From: Glycine soja
Taxonomy: Eukaryota > Streptophyta > Magnoliopsida > Fabales > Fabaceae
Assembly (NCBI RefSeq): GCF_004193775.1
Contig: NC_041008.1
Location: 42,813,136-42,877,135 of the forward strand
Length of the DNA stretch: 64,000 nucleotides
Direction: 5' to 3'
Below the pieces are notes generated by a model that did not search any database, was not told the origin of the DNA, and was given only the letters and a program-made list of their open reading frames with translations. Positions 44,461 to 55,502 of this stretch are shown here, piece by piece. Numbering within the stretch: position 1 is the stretch's first letter; each line of letters starts with the position of its first letter. The translations under genes and the position numbers were made by a program.

Positions 44461-44719
44461 CGCACTTCTCGAGGAGGTCCTCGTTGTTGCTCTCGGCCTC
44501 CTCGACGCAATTCTCCCACCCTACGAACTCGTCTCTGCACCCGCCACCCTTCATAAAGAGGCAGAACCCGCACTCTCCTTCTTCCTCTTCCCCGGCTTCG
44601 GCTTCGGCTTCGGCTTCGGCTCCGGGAGACACCGAACCTGGTTGATCAGGAGGGAGATCTTGGGGTTTCGCTTCGGGTTGGTGGGAATTTAGAGGTTCTT
44701 GGTTCGCGTGTGTGGACAT
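44303..44719 (-). CDS. GCK-domain protein, 138 aa
   Basis: Start chosen at the ATG 44719-44717 (MSTHANQEPLNSHQPEAKPQ); an earlier in-frame Met at 44782 would add an implausible basic extension. The N-terminus is Pro/Gln-rich, then an (AE)n-acidic stretch, then the GCK domain at residues ~50-115 (ECGFCLFMKGGGC, EFVGWENC, KCAQVTAALKRC, AHSDYYEPIIRAEK), then a Glu/Gln/Pro tail. Its last four cysteines form two CX9C pairs (CRDEFVGWENC and CAQVTAALKRC), a pattern typical of CHCH proteins of the mitochondrial intermembrane space. Single exon. Its function is not established. Codons in the domain are GC-rich, unlike the surrounding AT-rich DNA, as expected for a real gene. A truncated copy lies 1.8 kb to the left. 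Confidence 0.85.
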   Translation of the reverse strand: MSTHANQEPLNSHQPEAKPQDLPPDQPGSVSPGAEAEAEAEAGEEEEGECGFCLFMKGGGCRDEFVGWENCVEEAESNNEDLLEKCAQVTAALKRCMEAHSDYYEPIIRAEKLAEEQAIVELEKEKQNQQQPPPQDQK

Positions 44720-45373
44720 TGTTGGGATGATGTAGCTGAGACGGTAGCTGCGTCGGACGAAAGACACGAATAGATGCTGCAAAACCCTCTAAAACCCTTG
44801 ACTCAACTTCTTTATCAAGCAAAAAACAAAATAATAATAATCTTTTTAATTAGGCATTAAACTATTTGTTATTTTTAAATACATTTTTGAACTTGGCTTT
44901 TTGAATTTGTATTTTTTTAATTAAACAATCTGATTAAAAGTTGTCATATAATTGAAGAATTTATAGACTAATTTAACCTAAATTTCATATATTTTTACAT
45001 ATTTTATATTGAATACTTCAAAAGGAAACCTTCAATGTACTTCCTTAGGTCCCTAATAAGAGGCACTTATAACAAAATTACACATACCAATAAAAATAGG
45101 TAAATTTTTTTTTTAAGAAAAAAATATTACTATTGTACTAATTTTATTCTCATTAACTTGAATTTAAATATGTTGTCTCACTTTCTGCCTCACCAATCAA
45201 ATGGTGATACGTCATTTAAGATATGTATTTTTCATTCAATTCTTAAAATACCTTTAACAAATCCCTAACCCACCCATGGCACGATAAAATAAAAATGGCA
45301 GCACAATAATTCTTATTTGTTGCACAAGCACAACCCTCTTCCACAATTTCTTATTTTCTTTATGTTATACGTC
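44720..45373. other. GCK promoter and AT-rich spacer
   Basis: Upstream of the GCK start (44770-44810) are AAAACCCTCTAAAACCCTTG words, close to the plant telo-box AAACCCTA, next to TTGACTC, a W-box-like core. The remainder is AT-rich with no gene. Confidence 0.4.
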
Positions 45374-45646
45374 TCAAAGTTCTTGTTTCTCATCAGGTAA
45401 CTCTTCGAAAACCATTTTGTTATGCTCCATATGTCCTTCTCCAGCAACCCCACAACGAGGGTAAGTGTCATCGTCTCTACATTTAAAAAATGCCGACACG
45501 TTTCTTCGTGACGTTATTTCATACGATAAAAAAAAATGGTTTCCAATTAGGATCTTCAATTCCTTCCGTGTTGATTGCACCATACAAAGTTTGCTAAAAA
45601 CAATCTGCTGTATAAAAAGAAAGAAAAAAGCATGCAAGATCAACAA
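45374..45646 (-). CDS. Unrecognised short ORF, possibly a terminal exon
   Basis: The 90-codon minus-strand frame ends SAFFKCRDDDTYPRCGVAGE then GHMEHNKMVFEELPDEKQEL and stop. The C-terminal half looks protein-like (acidic, Cys-containing), while the N-terminal half looks like intron translation. It could be the last exon of a decayed gene. I recognise no family. Confidence 0.2.
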   Translation of the reverse strand: MLILHAFFFLFIQQIVFSKLCMVQSTRKELKILIGNHFFLSYEITSRRNVSAFFKCRDDDTYPRCGVAGEGHMEHNKMVFEELPDEKQEL

Positions 45647-45699
45647 GGCAATCCATAAAGCAACTTGTCATAATGTTGTTATATAACACGCTATGATCA

Positions 45700-47290
45700 T
45701 TAGTTTCTAGTCAGATTAATTTTAGCTTGTCCACACATTTTTTGTTATTTGTGATACTCAGGTTTTAGCACTTTTTTTTTTTCTTTTTTAATGAATCTTA
45801 GAGAGGATTTTGGTCTTAAAGCACTAGGTTTTCCTAATTATAGATATAGATATAAAGATAAATATTACAAGAAGGGAAGGGGTTGAATTGTGATTTAACG
45901 TAATGTTGAAAAATTGTTCAAAACCATGGAAGTTGTTTGTCTATAAAGATACCTACGTAAGAAACTGTAACAACCTCTATTACAAGAGCACTTCAAACAA
46001 TGAGAAAAATGAGTTTGCAAAAATGTAGTATATCTTAAAAAAATCGAAACACAATTCAGACCTAAGATCAGTCAAAATCATAAAGAAGGCAAAAGATAAG
46101 CATACACAAAATGTTATATTAGTTTTTCTCTACCACTGAGACTATGTCCAGTTCTTGGGAAACCACCAAGTTTCACTAACTTTTCACAAGTTACACGTAT
46201 TATACCACAACCACTTCTGACTCTTACAAATCAAACTCTATCCCAAGTTTGATCAACACCTAATATTCTTTGTTCTACCAAGTCATTGCTGGCTCTAACC
46301 AAGTCAGACAAATTTGTGGTTGGGGATTACTCAAAGATTAAAGTAGAATCGTCTTACAAACACATAAACAAAATCAACACTTAGTTTTTTTCTCTCAGGA
46401 TGTTCAAGGTGTTTTAAGAGCTTTTTCTAATCTTACAAGAGTATACAAAGAATCTTGTTGAAGGAGAAGAGTAAGAATAATTTGTGCGAGATCAACTACT
46501 TTAGTCTTCAAAGCTTATGGTTTATATAGGCCTCGTCTTCAAGTATCCATTGTCTCATAACGAGTAGATCTTCCCTTGATCCTCGTCTAACAAAAGAGGG
46601 TCGTTGGGTGCATTTAATGCCATCCTTTCCTCGTGCGGATATCTCTTTGTTTAAGGCATGCATATACAAGAAATTGTAGCAGGTAGTCACATCTTTGTGT
46701 CAAAGCAGGTCTTGCGTAGCAAAGCTCTTCTTTTGATAGTGAAGATGACATATCAGATCTTGACTTCATATATTCTTCATAGGATTTAGCAGATCCTAAG
46801 AGAATGTTTCTGCAAACAGAATCTTAGACACATAGTAATAAATGAAGTTTTAAAGATTATACCACATGTGGTAGCAAATCATGACTTTATTTTCCTATCA
46901 TCTGAAAAACATCAGACACAAATATTATAACGATATCAGATGCATACCACAACTTTTGACCTTTGTATTTGTTTGCATCTGATCAAAATAATTAAGAAAC
47001 TTGATTCGTCTTTAAGACGTAAACGTCCTTTTGACTCAACAATCTCTCCCTTTTTTATGATGTCAAACAATTAAAAATGTAAAAGATGAATACTAACTTA
47101 AAGTATTTCATTGAAAAACATATTAGTAGTCTTATCAGATGCAAGAAAGTATAAGACAAAAAAGAAAACTTAAAGCATCATAAGACTTCAAGACAAAGTT
47201 TGAACAGGTAACAAAAATCATTTCTCTTTTATTCATGTAAAAAATTTCACATCAAGGAGATTTATTTTGGATTACATAATAAATAGATAG
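45700..47290. other. Unassigned repeat-like region
   Basis: Contains TTGACTCAACAATCTCTCCC at 47034-47053, a phrase I associate with legume LTR-retroelement flanks, and GATGCA/ATCAGATGC words. No reading frame was recognised and no LTR ends were found. Confidence 0.3.
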
Positions 47291-47299
47291 GACATAAGT

Positions 47300-48500
47300 C
47301 ACCATAGAAGCTACCCCTTAGATTGTGCTTCCTTCGAACATATAGGCTTAGCTCCCCCTCAGATTCTGCTTTCTTCAGATTTTGACATTTTCCTATCAAG
47401 TGATTCATCTTCGTGTTTAACCAGACGCCCTAGACAAGCTTTAACAAAGTGCACAAAGGCTTCATCTTCGTCATATTTAAGGATTACTTTTTTACCCTTA
47501 TAGAAATTGATCTTCTGACAGAGTACAAGCTTGTCAACAACAATCTAAAAGCTAGTTTCTGATGTGGCCAAGCACAAGAACTAGGTTCCCAACATGAAGG
47601 GAAAATGATTGTTGAGTCTTTGAATTCTACCTAAAAAGGTTTGTCTGGATTGAATCTCCTCTTTATAGGCAGATAACATCATTCTAAGTTCTAGCCTATA
47701 ATTTGATGATTCCTAGTCAGAGAAATTCAGACTAGCTTCTGGATCAACCAATAAAATATCTTCAGTCTGGAAGGTCACGTCAGACTAAGAATGATCTTAG
47801 GGAAGAACAACATTAGATGTGCATAGAAGACTTATCAACTGTTGTAAATTCATGGTAGTGGAGAAAGGTGTATTAGTAGATGCAACTTTTCTACTTTTCC
47901 AGATGATCGCGCTAGGAGGATAAACCTTGTACTTTGTTGGCAAATGCTCAAAGATAATGTTGTTGGGATTGGGAACTGTAGTCTGTTAAGGAGGAAGCAT
48001 TTGAAGGACTGGTCCATTTGCACCATAGAAATCAAAAGCATGTTACTCCTCTTCAAGTAAGGTGTCCTAAGATGGATATGAGAAAGGATCAATCCCTGGG
48101 AATCCTTCCTTCTAGAGCTTAATTAGATTGAGCTTCCAGCTCCAACTTTTGCATCTTAGGATCAAGGACCTGAGTCCTAATATCTATCTTGCTTCTCCAG
48201 ACTTTGTTGCATGTTTTCCATTCTAAGATTCGATGTCCTTTGAAATTGGGGTAGAATCTGACATTCACGTTTGGTTCAGTAGGAATGTTATGAGAACGAA
48301 TAGATAGAGGCAATGATCTTGAAGGAAGTAGCCACTCAGTAGCTTGTTGTTCATCTTTCCTTGTCAGAAGTCAATCAAGAGTTACAAAAATAGTTGGCAG
48401 TCTAATAGGTTATGCAGTGGCTTGTATCACTTTCCTTCGTTCCAAACCTTCTTGAATGTTTACAATATTATTAGAAGTTGAAGGTTTATATATAACCTCA
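47300..48500 (-). pseudogene. Decayed unrecognised coding remnant, probably retroelement
   Basis: The minus strand shows broken protein-like frames: LPLSIRSHNIPTEPNVNV and ILEWKTCNKVWRSKID at 48313-48119, EEIQSRQTFLGRIQRLNNHF near 47650, and VDKLVLCQKINFYKGKK then EAFVHFVKACLGRLVKH near 47540-47410. Many stops interrupt them. Pieces run consistently right to left, so this was probably one protein. Family unknown. Confidence 0.35.
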
Positions 48501-48530
48501 AAGCATTTGATGTTGTCTTCACCTACTACT

Positions 48531-48960
48531 TTTGATAACTTTCCGCATATCTCACCCATTCATGATACCGACCCAGGCAGGTGACCAGCCCAGGGATGCA
48601 CCAGCCGCAGACCCTGAGGAGTACATACAGCCGCCCAGCCCCCAGGTTCCAGTGGCATTTGACCCCCCTCAACATGCAGTGGTAAGATTTTTTGCACGTT
48701 TAATGTTTGATGAGTTGTTATTTATTTTAAATTTTATAATAAATGTTTTTAATGACTGTCACATGATGATTACGACGGATATGAGGCGATTGCACAGAGG
48801 TTGGAGCATGTGCTCAACCTTAGGATGGTCACTGCAGACACAGAGTTCAGGACTGCCTGACGATCGCCAGAGGGGGAGCCAGTGCTGATGGAAGTGTTAG
48901 GGCTTGTCAGAGACGCCGTATAGAGCATTGATTATTGTATTTATTTTTTGTTTTGTAGTT
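48531..48960 (+). pseudogene. 3' end of a second PMD-type gene
   Basis: The plus-strand pieces read GDQPRDAPAADPEEYIQPPS then PQVPVAFDPPQHAV, an intron-like gap, and YEGYEAIAQ-type sequence (YDGYEAIAQRLEHVLNLRMV) with TADTEF, ending in frame-broken EPVLMEVLGLVRDAV. This matches the C-terminal tail of soybean PMD/MULE-associated proteins. The segment is GC-rich against AT-rich flanks. The N-terminal PMD part is absent. Confidence 0.55.
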
Positions 48961-49176
48961 GACATGAATTTTTGTATTTGTTACACTTTTTAGTTTAATA
49001 TAGTTGACTTGTTTTGCACACTTTATTATTTTATGATATTAACTGACGTATCGATTCTGATTCCGATCGTGGTCCTTAAGCGAAGTTTTGGAGTGTTTTA
49101 ATTTTTTTTTAAAGTGAAGCTAAAATCATGAGTTTTGTTCGTAAGAATTACATTAAAAATAAATGTTTTTATAAAA
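48961..49176. other. Short AT-rich spacer
   Basis: No gene seen; it separates the PMD fragment from the 190-bp tandem repeat. Confidence 0.3.
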
Positions 49177-49605
49177 GAGGCAGGAAATCCAAAAAAATAG
49201 GAATCAGATCCTTTTTCTGATGTTTAAGTACCCATGTTTGGGTTTTTTTTTCCGTGGGTGTGCGAGTGGCGTAAGACAATGGAGGGCCGCTATTTCTCAT
49301 GTTTGGACGTCAAAGAACCCAAAAAAATTATTCCCGTTCCCCGGTTCCATCAAATAACACATAAAACAGAGCCAGAAAATCCAAAAAAATAGGAATGGGA
49401 CCCTTTTTAATGTTCAAGTACCCATGTTTGGAATTTTTTTCCATGGGTGTGCGAGTGCCGTAAGACAATGGAGGACCGCTATTTCTCATGTTTGGACGTC
49501 AAAGAACCCAAAAAAATTATTCTCGTTTCCCGGTTCTGTCAAATAACATCTAAAAAAAGAGCCAGAAAATCCAAAAAAATAGGAATCCGACCCTTCTAAG
49601 TATGC
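49177..49605. repeat. Tandem repeat of about 190 bp (2.2 copies)
   Basis: Units begin with AGGAAATCC/AGAAAATCC followed by AAAAAAATAGGAATC at 49177, 49369 and 49559 (spacing 192 and 190). Shared words include AAGTACCCATGTTTGG, GGTGTGCGAGTG, GTAAGACAATGGAGG and ATTTCTCATGTTTGGACGTC. The copies are about 95% alike by eye. Placed just beyond the MULE companion ORF, it is a likely subterminal repeat of that MULE. Confidence 0.85.
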
Positions 49606-49746
49606 GTAAGGTTTTAAGGTCAAACAATTAAAATAAATTAGCTTTGGACCATTGAAACAACACATTAAACTTTATTATGGGATTTAAACACGCCGTAAAC
49701 AGATAAAGGTTACATCAACGAAAAAGCAAAAAAATAAACATTGCAT

Positions 49747-50760
49747 TCAGTTGTTTAGCGATGTCGCAGTCACCTCGTCTTCGATTTTCACAACATATTT
49801 AGTAAAGACAATTAAAATTTCTATTGGTCCATATTTTTTCCAGTAGTTAGATTGTACTAACACCTTCAGCAGTTCTTCGTTGGTCCTCAGCTCATTTATT
49901 TCATATTTTATAAGCGTATCTGAATACTCAAAGCGACCTAGTTGGCAGAAAAACAATCGTCTTACCGTTTGTGATTCATGAATTCCAAGACGGGGAATCC
50001 TTTTAGGTGCAACTTGCTTTATTAAATTCTTCAGTTCATCGATGGTACATGTTGAAGGAATTTGAAATTTCTTAGGATTTTTTCCTGTGAACGCGCATCC
50101 AACAAATTTGTTCTGCGGTGGCATGTTCCATTTCCCGTTGTAATACAGGATCGCGTCATGAGTACGGGGCATAATGCGTTGAAGTAAGTTTATTATTCCA
50201 TCTGGTGTTCTTCCAACGGTGCATAATAACTCAATAAGACCAACACAAGAAAATTGATCATTACACATTAACATTGTGTTGACATCATCATCATTTATCA
50301 ATTTCATACACTGAAAGCAAATTTGGTTACCTGTATTGGTGAATGGCTTCCGGTAGTGAATTTCATCCAAAAATTGTTTGTCGGATAGCTGAAGGGTATT
50401 GTGTATTCAGGTTTTTAGGCTTGCAAAATCACAGCTGTTTGGTACTCGAATGGGCACCGGAGTTGAAGTTTGGAAGTAAACGCCAGTATCATTGTGAATA
50501 ATTGATCCATTTGGAAAAATGAAAGCCAACCTTGAGTTGACAATCGTCTGACTGCTAGTTTCTCCTAAAAATGTCATACTTTGTGTATCAATTGGGAGAC
50601 TATGTGAAAGCAAGATAATGCGTGATTTATTAGTCGTGTCTGCTATATATAGAGATGGTTGTGACCAAGTGATTACTTCACTTTGTTTACAAAAAAATAG
50701 ACACGCATGAACATGGTTCATGTTTATGTTTCCTTCAGAATGTGTAGTCAAGCCAGTCAA
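49747..50760 (-). pseudogene. MULE companion ORF, broken by one stop
   Basis: A single minus-strand frame of about 338 codons runs 50760 to 49747, interrupted by one TAG at 50407-50409. Visible parts: VHACLFFCKQSEVITWSQPS, SRLAFIFPNGSIIHNDTGVY, then FQCMKLINDDDVNTMLMCND, LLCTVGRTPDGIINLLQRIM and PRTHDAILYYNGKW. The second half contains IHESQTVRRLFFCQLGRFEYS. I know this family only as an uncharacterised protein repeated in legumes beside MULE transposases. It lies downstream of and in the same direction as the OTU-MULE transposase, in a position like that of the second gene of MuDR. Function unknown. Confidence 0.6.
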
Positions 50761-50969
50761 TGTGTTATCGTGCTCAAACTTTAATACGTGTGCATGTCAT
50801 TATGTGTTGTCAATTATGACAATGATGTATGCTACACGCGTAAATGATTTTTGTTAGACCAACAATTTTTTTGCTTAACGAAACGAGTACTTAATAATAT
50901 TAATTGGTTAGTAATGGCTTACAACAAATTATATCGCATAATGAATACAATTACATAAACAATGCATGT

Positions 50970-53950
50970 TTAGTCTTCATTTAGGTCGACATAGTGTCTT
51001 TTGAATGACATCAAGCTTGTGTATTGCTGCATTCTACTAATATATGGAGTTGTCCACTTCTTTGCCTGAGAATAACAATTGCTTGACCACAACAACGCTG
51101 GAGACGGTAAGGGACAATGGTCTTTCAAATAAACCTGTTGTACATGAACAAAGATTATATCATGCGGTGACCGTGTCAAATGAACCAGCGAAGTCATTGC
51201 ATAATTGTTATACTAACTATATTCAATGTACCTGAACAAAATGATTTCCAAACACGTGACCGACACATATCATGCGGTGCCCAGAAGAATCAGGTGGTTG
51301 TTGACTTCTAAGAGGAAAAAATGTCATGCTTTGTTGTCGGGACAATGATACAAGGATTACGTTATACCGTGATGCAATCACATATCCCATCTCCGTTATA
51401 TCCATCCACTTGTCCACTCTAACCTGAATCAACCAAACATACACATGTAAGTAATTTAAAGTTTGTTATTAAAAAAATTAACCTAAAAACATACCTTCGA
51501 AAACCCATCAACAAGTAAGGACAACTTTAATTGTTCAAATCTCTCTGTGCCACCAAAGAGGTTCATGTACTCATGCGACCACCTGCCAAGTTCTTTAATC
51601 AATTCATTACGCACTAACGGCCACGAATCTTCCCCCATACCTAATAAAATGGCAATGGATCGATATCCACAGTTACCGTCCGCTTTGACATCCACAACGT
51701 CACGAATGAAACCTTGAATGAATGGCGCAAATTGATCCAACATCGGGATGATCCTTGTTGGCTAAGGCAGTTCAGAACATGATGCACTACGTTTGACTGG
51801 AGAGTTGCTGCTTTGAACAGAATGAAAAGCATCAACATACTCCCAGTAAGATGGATCACACTTTGTGGATCTTTGACTTCTTTTCATCGGTTTCTTCGGT
51901 GCACCTTTAGTGTTGACCTTTGATGGAGGAGGGCACATAGAGTTATGATCAGGGTATGCAATTTCTCGAAGTTTACTCTTTAGAGTTACTTTGCCAAACA
52001 CATCAAGTTCATCAAACCTTTTAGATATGGTCTCTATCTCTTCCTTGATGCTGACTTCCGTCTCACATAACCCTTGGTCTAAAAAGCAAAGTCTCCTCTA
52101 GAAAATATGGACTGACTCCACTGGGATGCTGCAAGCAGTATACCTAGAAAGCTCACATGCACAAGGAAGACCGTGCGTGCTTCTCATCACACAACCACAA
52201 GAAGAGGGATTGTTGCCGAGATAACGTAGACGGTCAACCTCAGAAGCAATATGATTTAAAGCGTCCCTTGAAACCATCCCAAGAAGCCTCTTGTATAAGG
52301 TTTTTTTATATACATGCCCAACCACATGCGTACTGGTTTCAAAGGATGCTTTAATTTCAACGTGTTGCAACGTGATCATGTTGTTCATGGCATCCCAAAT
52401 ACTACATAGGTCTCCAACGCTATTTTGTAGTACTCTTTTGAGAGCCCAATGAGTTGATTCAACCCTACATTTAAAATACACAACAAACATGAAAATATAC
52501 AACAATTAAATATCATTTATTAATAATCCTTACTAACAAATAAAATCAGTTCTTAATACCTGTTTGTTGTTGTGTTGCCTAGGTGCATGACCTTATTCGT
52601 CCATGCTGTAATAAATTTTTCCTTGTGGGGGATAATCCATGTGTCGTTAACATTGTCAATGAACATTGGCCAAGGCGAACAAGCAATTTGAAACTTCTGA
52701 AGCGACTCAGCGAATTGGTGTTCGGACGGACAATCAACCAAAGTATCCCAGCTATCCATTACATAGTCCCACGCATTTTTTTCACCGATTAAAGATTTGC
52801 ACTTCGCCTTCACATTCTTATTGATATGAAACCTGCACAACAAATTTGTACACTTCGGGAACAGAGTTTTCACTGCATTCATCAGTGCTAGGTCTCTGTC
52901 AGTGACAATAACAACAGGGAGGCGATCGTTTCTTAAAAATTGGCCTCGAAATCGTTCAAAAGCCCATACAATATTATTAACACGCTCAGCCTCCAGATAT
53001 GCAAACCCAGCAGAGAATGTCATCGCCGTTGGTGTCACTCCAACAAAGTCAAGTAGTGGGAGTCTGTACCTGTTTGTTTTGTAGGTACTGTCTATAAAAA
53101 ACACCAGATGACATGCATTGCATAACTTTACTGCATCTGGGTGACACCAAAACAGATCACGCACCACAACTTCATCCTTCAATCTATGCCAATGAATGTA
53201 TTGATCACGTTCGAGAAGCTTCATCAGATGTTGCATTTCGGTATCAGCTCCTCTTATTGAAGAACGATATGCATTTCTTGCATTGTAAATTTGCTTTATC
53301 ATGGTGCAACTGTTGGCATTGTGTTCCTTCAACGTTAGCAAGATATTTTTTGGTTTCACCATCGACTTTGTCATATCAGCAATAATTTTCTTTTCATCCT
53401 TAGTCAATCGCCCAGCGTATGGATGTCCAACTAAGGACTTGGCCAATTCATGATTGTGAATCCCACTGATCAACTTCACCATCCAACCTTCCCCTCCATG
53501 GACTGGTTTCCCACGAAGCCTGAAGGGACAACCACATTTCCTACTCCCAGTGTCTTTTCTAACGAATTCTTTATTCTTACACTTGTACGTACCACTCTTT
53601 TCACACCCAATTAAGACAAATGAACTTCTTCCTCTGCTACCGGTATCTGTGTCAGACCTCATAATCACTGCAACAAATCCATTTTCATGGGCAACTGTTC
53701 GAGCCCATTGCAAAACATCATCTCGAGTACCGAATACCTACAACGCAACCCAAACATATTAATTTTTATACAAAACATCAATTCAACCAAATGACTCAAA
53801 TTATCTATGATTACTTGAGACGTATTAAAAGCATTTGAACAATCGACATGTGATTCATTCACCCCCACATTCTTCTTCATTATTATAATCATAATCCATA
53901 TGAACTTCTTGTGACATCGCATAGTCATACCTCCATTGATCTTCGTCCAT
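50970..53950 (-). pseudogene. MULE transposase with SWIM and OTU domains, five exons, decayed
   Basis: Inferred exons: 53950-53815, 53737-52560, 52464 to about 51498, about 51430-51236, and about 51141-50970; the first two donors and acceptors are exact. Exon 2 begins with an FAR1-like DNA-binding part (CGCPFRLRGKPVHGGEGWMV, HNHELAKSLVGHPYAGRL), then the DDE core with Asp at FFIDSTYKTNRYRLPLLDF and VTDRDLALMNAV, and Glu at VESTHWALK in exon 3. SWIM finger: CGCVMRSTHGLPCACEL. The OTU cysteine-protease-like domain follows (VDVKADGNCGYRSIAILLG with Asp/Cys, and GNHFVQ with His). Breaks: a frame shift in exon 1 near 53865, a TAG near 52090 and a TAA near 51762. OTU domains in MULE proteins are known, but their role in transposition is not. 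Confidence 0.85.
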
Positions 53951-54284
53951 CTTAAGGACATATGCATCATACACAAGTACATTCAAATTATCATATAATC
54001 ACATCCAAAAATTTACTACACATTAACTAACAAACATATTAACAGGACATATGCATCATACATAAGTATATTCAAATTATCATATAACCACATCCACAAA
54101 TTGACTACATATTAACTAACAAACATATTAAAAACTAATACAAATATATTCTAAATTTATAACTACATTATTTACTTAAACTAAACTTAACACTATAATA
54201 AACAACTAATAAAACATTTTTCTACTACAACAAAATACAATTATGTTACCTAAATCATTATACTTAATTAAACCAATTATCCAC

Positions 54285-54289
<5 letters not shown>

Positions 54290-54334
<45 letters not shown>
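54290..54334. repeat. (AT)22 microsatellite
   Basis: A perfect AT dinucleotide run of about 44 bases in AT-rich DNA upstream of the OTU-MULE. Confidence 0.95.
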
Positions 54335-54337
<3 letters not shown>

Positions 54338-54369
54338 AAAACAGAATTAAAAAAATTTGTTAATAATGT

Positions 54370-54545
54370 AATATTCCGGAAGTTACTAAGGCTCATTTCC
54401 GAAAGTTGTTCCGGAAAACAATTCCGGAACTACTTCTTCCGGAATTGAGCTTAGTAACTTCTGGAAGAAGTACTTCCGGAAATCCAACATTCTCATTCCG
54501 GAACTACTTCCTCCTCTAGTTAAAATTTCTTCCGGAAATAACTTT
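54370..54545. repeat. TTCCGGAA-rich array, left
   Basis: The word TTCCGGAA, or its halves TTCCGG/CCGGAA, occurs about nine times in 175 bases, in both orientations, with a hairpin-like pair (GGAAGTTACTAAGGCTCATT and its inverse GAGCTTAGTAACTTC). It lies upstream of the OTU-MULE transposase and may be its subterminal region. Confidence 0.7.
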
Positions 54546-55235
54546 TTATTGTTTATCTTCTCTAAAAATGACCCAGAAAACGCAAAAAATGCCCATAAAT
54601 GCGTACCTCCGACGAAATAGAAAGACCAACGACTAACAAAACTTCAAATACGGAACACCTGCTTCACGGGACCACCAAATCTTCAAATACGTAACAACTA
54701 CTTCACAGGACCACCAAATCTTCAAAGCTTTTTACGGAAGGATAGCAACAACAAGAACATGAAAAAGGAAGCATGCAGGTGAAATGGAAGGAATGGACGA
54801 GTGTAAATAAAAAAGGAAGCGCAGTAAATTTAAAGAAAACTACATAGGGGCAAAATCGTCATTACATATGCATTAAATATTATTTTATTTTTACTTATTA
54901 TTATAAAATGAAATTTATTTTTACTTGACGTTGTTATAAAATTATAATTATTTTTTTATTATATATTAACTTTTGTAATACAAATTAAATGTTATCATAA
55001 TAAATATTTTATATTTTTTATAAAATATACAAATTAATTAATTTTTATGATTTAAATTATACTGAATTGTCACACAAATTAATATTTATATTTACATGCG
55101 CGTAAAAAAGGAATTACAAATATTAGTCATAATTATGTTCACTAATTATTTATGTATAATAATATTATTTATTTTATAACGTAATTTATTTATTAAAATT
55201 AAATAATTACAAAAAACAGCATTTAAAAAAAAACA
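54545..55235. other. Spacer with two short direct repeats
   Basis: At 54640-54725 two ~43-base units share CTTCAAATACG, CTTCACGGGACCACCAAATC and variants. The rest is AT-rich with no gene. Confidence 0.5.
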
Positions 55236-55440
55236 ATTTCCGGAAGAACCTTCTTCCGGAAGAAGAAGGTTGTCTTCCGGAAGACCATTCTTCCGGAAAC
55301 ATTCCGAAACACGTTCTTCCGGAACATATTCCAGAGTTCTTCCGAAATCACACCATCTTCTTCTGGAAGAAGGTTCTTCCGGAAATTTTCCGGAAAAGTG
55401 TCTTCCAGAGTGGTTCCGGAAGAAGGTTCTTCTGGAAAGA
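55236..55440. repeat. TTCCGGAA-rich array, right
   Basis: About a dozen copies of CTTCCGGAAG-type palindromes in 200 bases. It shares its motif with the left array 700 bases away. The short ORFs it opens (Ser/Gly/Arg/Phe-rich on both strands) reflect the repeat, not genes. Confidence 0.7.
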
Positions 55441-55502
55441 GTCTTCACGAAAAGGCAATTTCGCCCATTCACTGTTTGCTGGGTGCCCTAGCAATATTGG
55501 AT

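Noticed and set aside
44177..44692. 171-codon plus-strand ORF
   Set aside because: It is the antisense shadow of the GCK gene; its Phe/Gly repeats mirror the Ala/Glu codons on the other strand.
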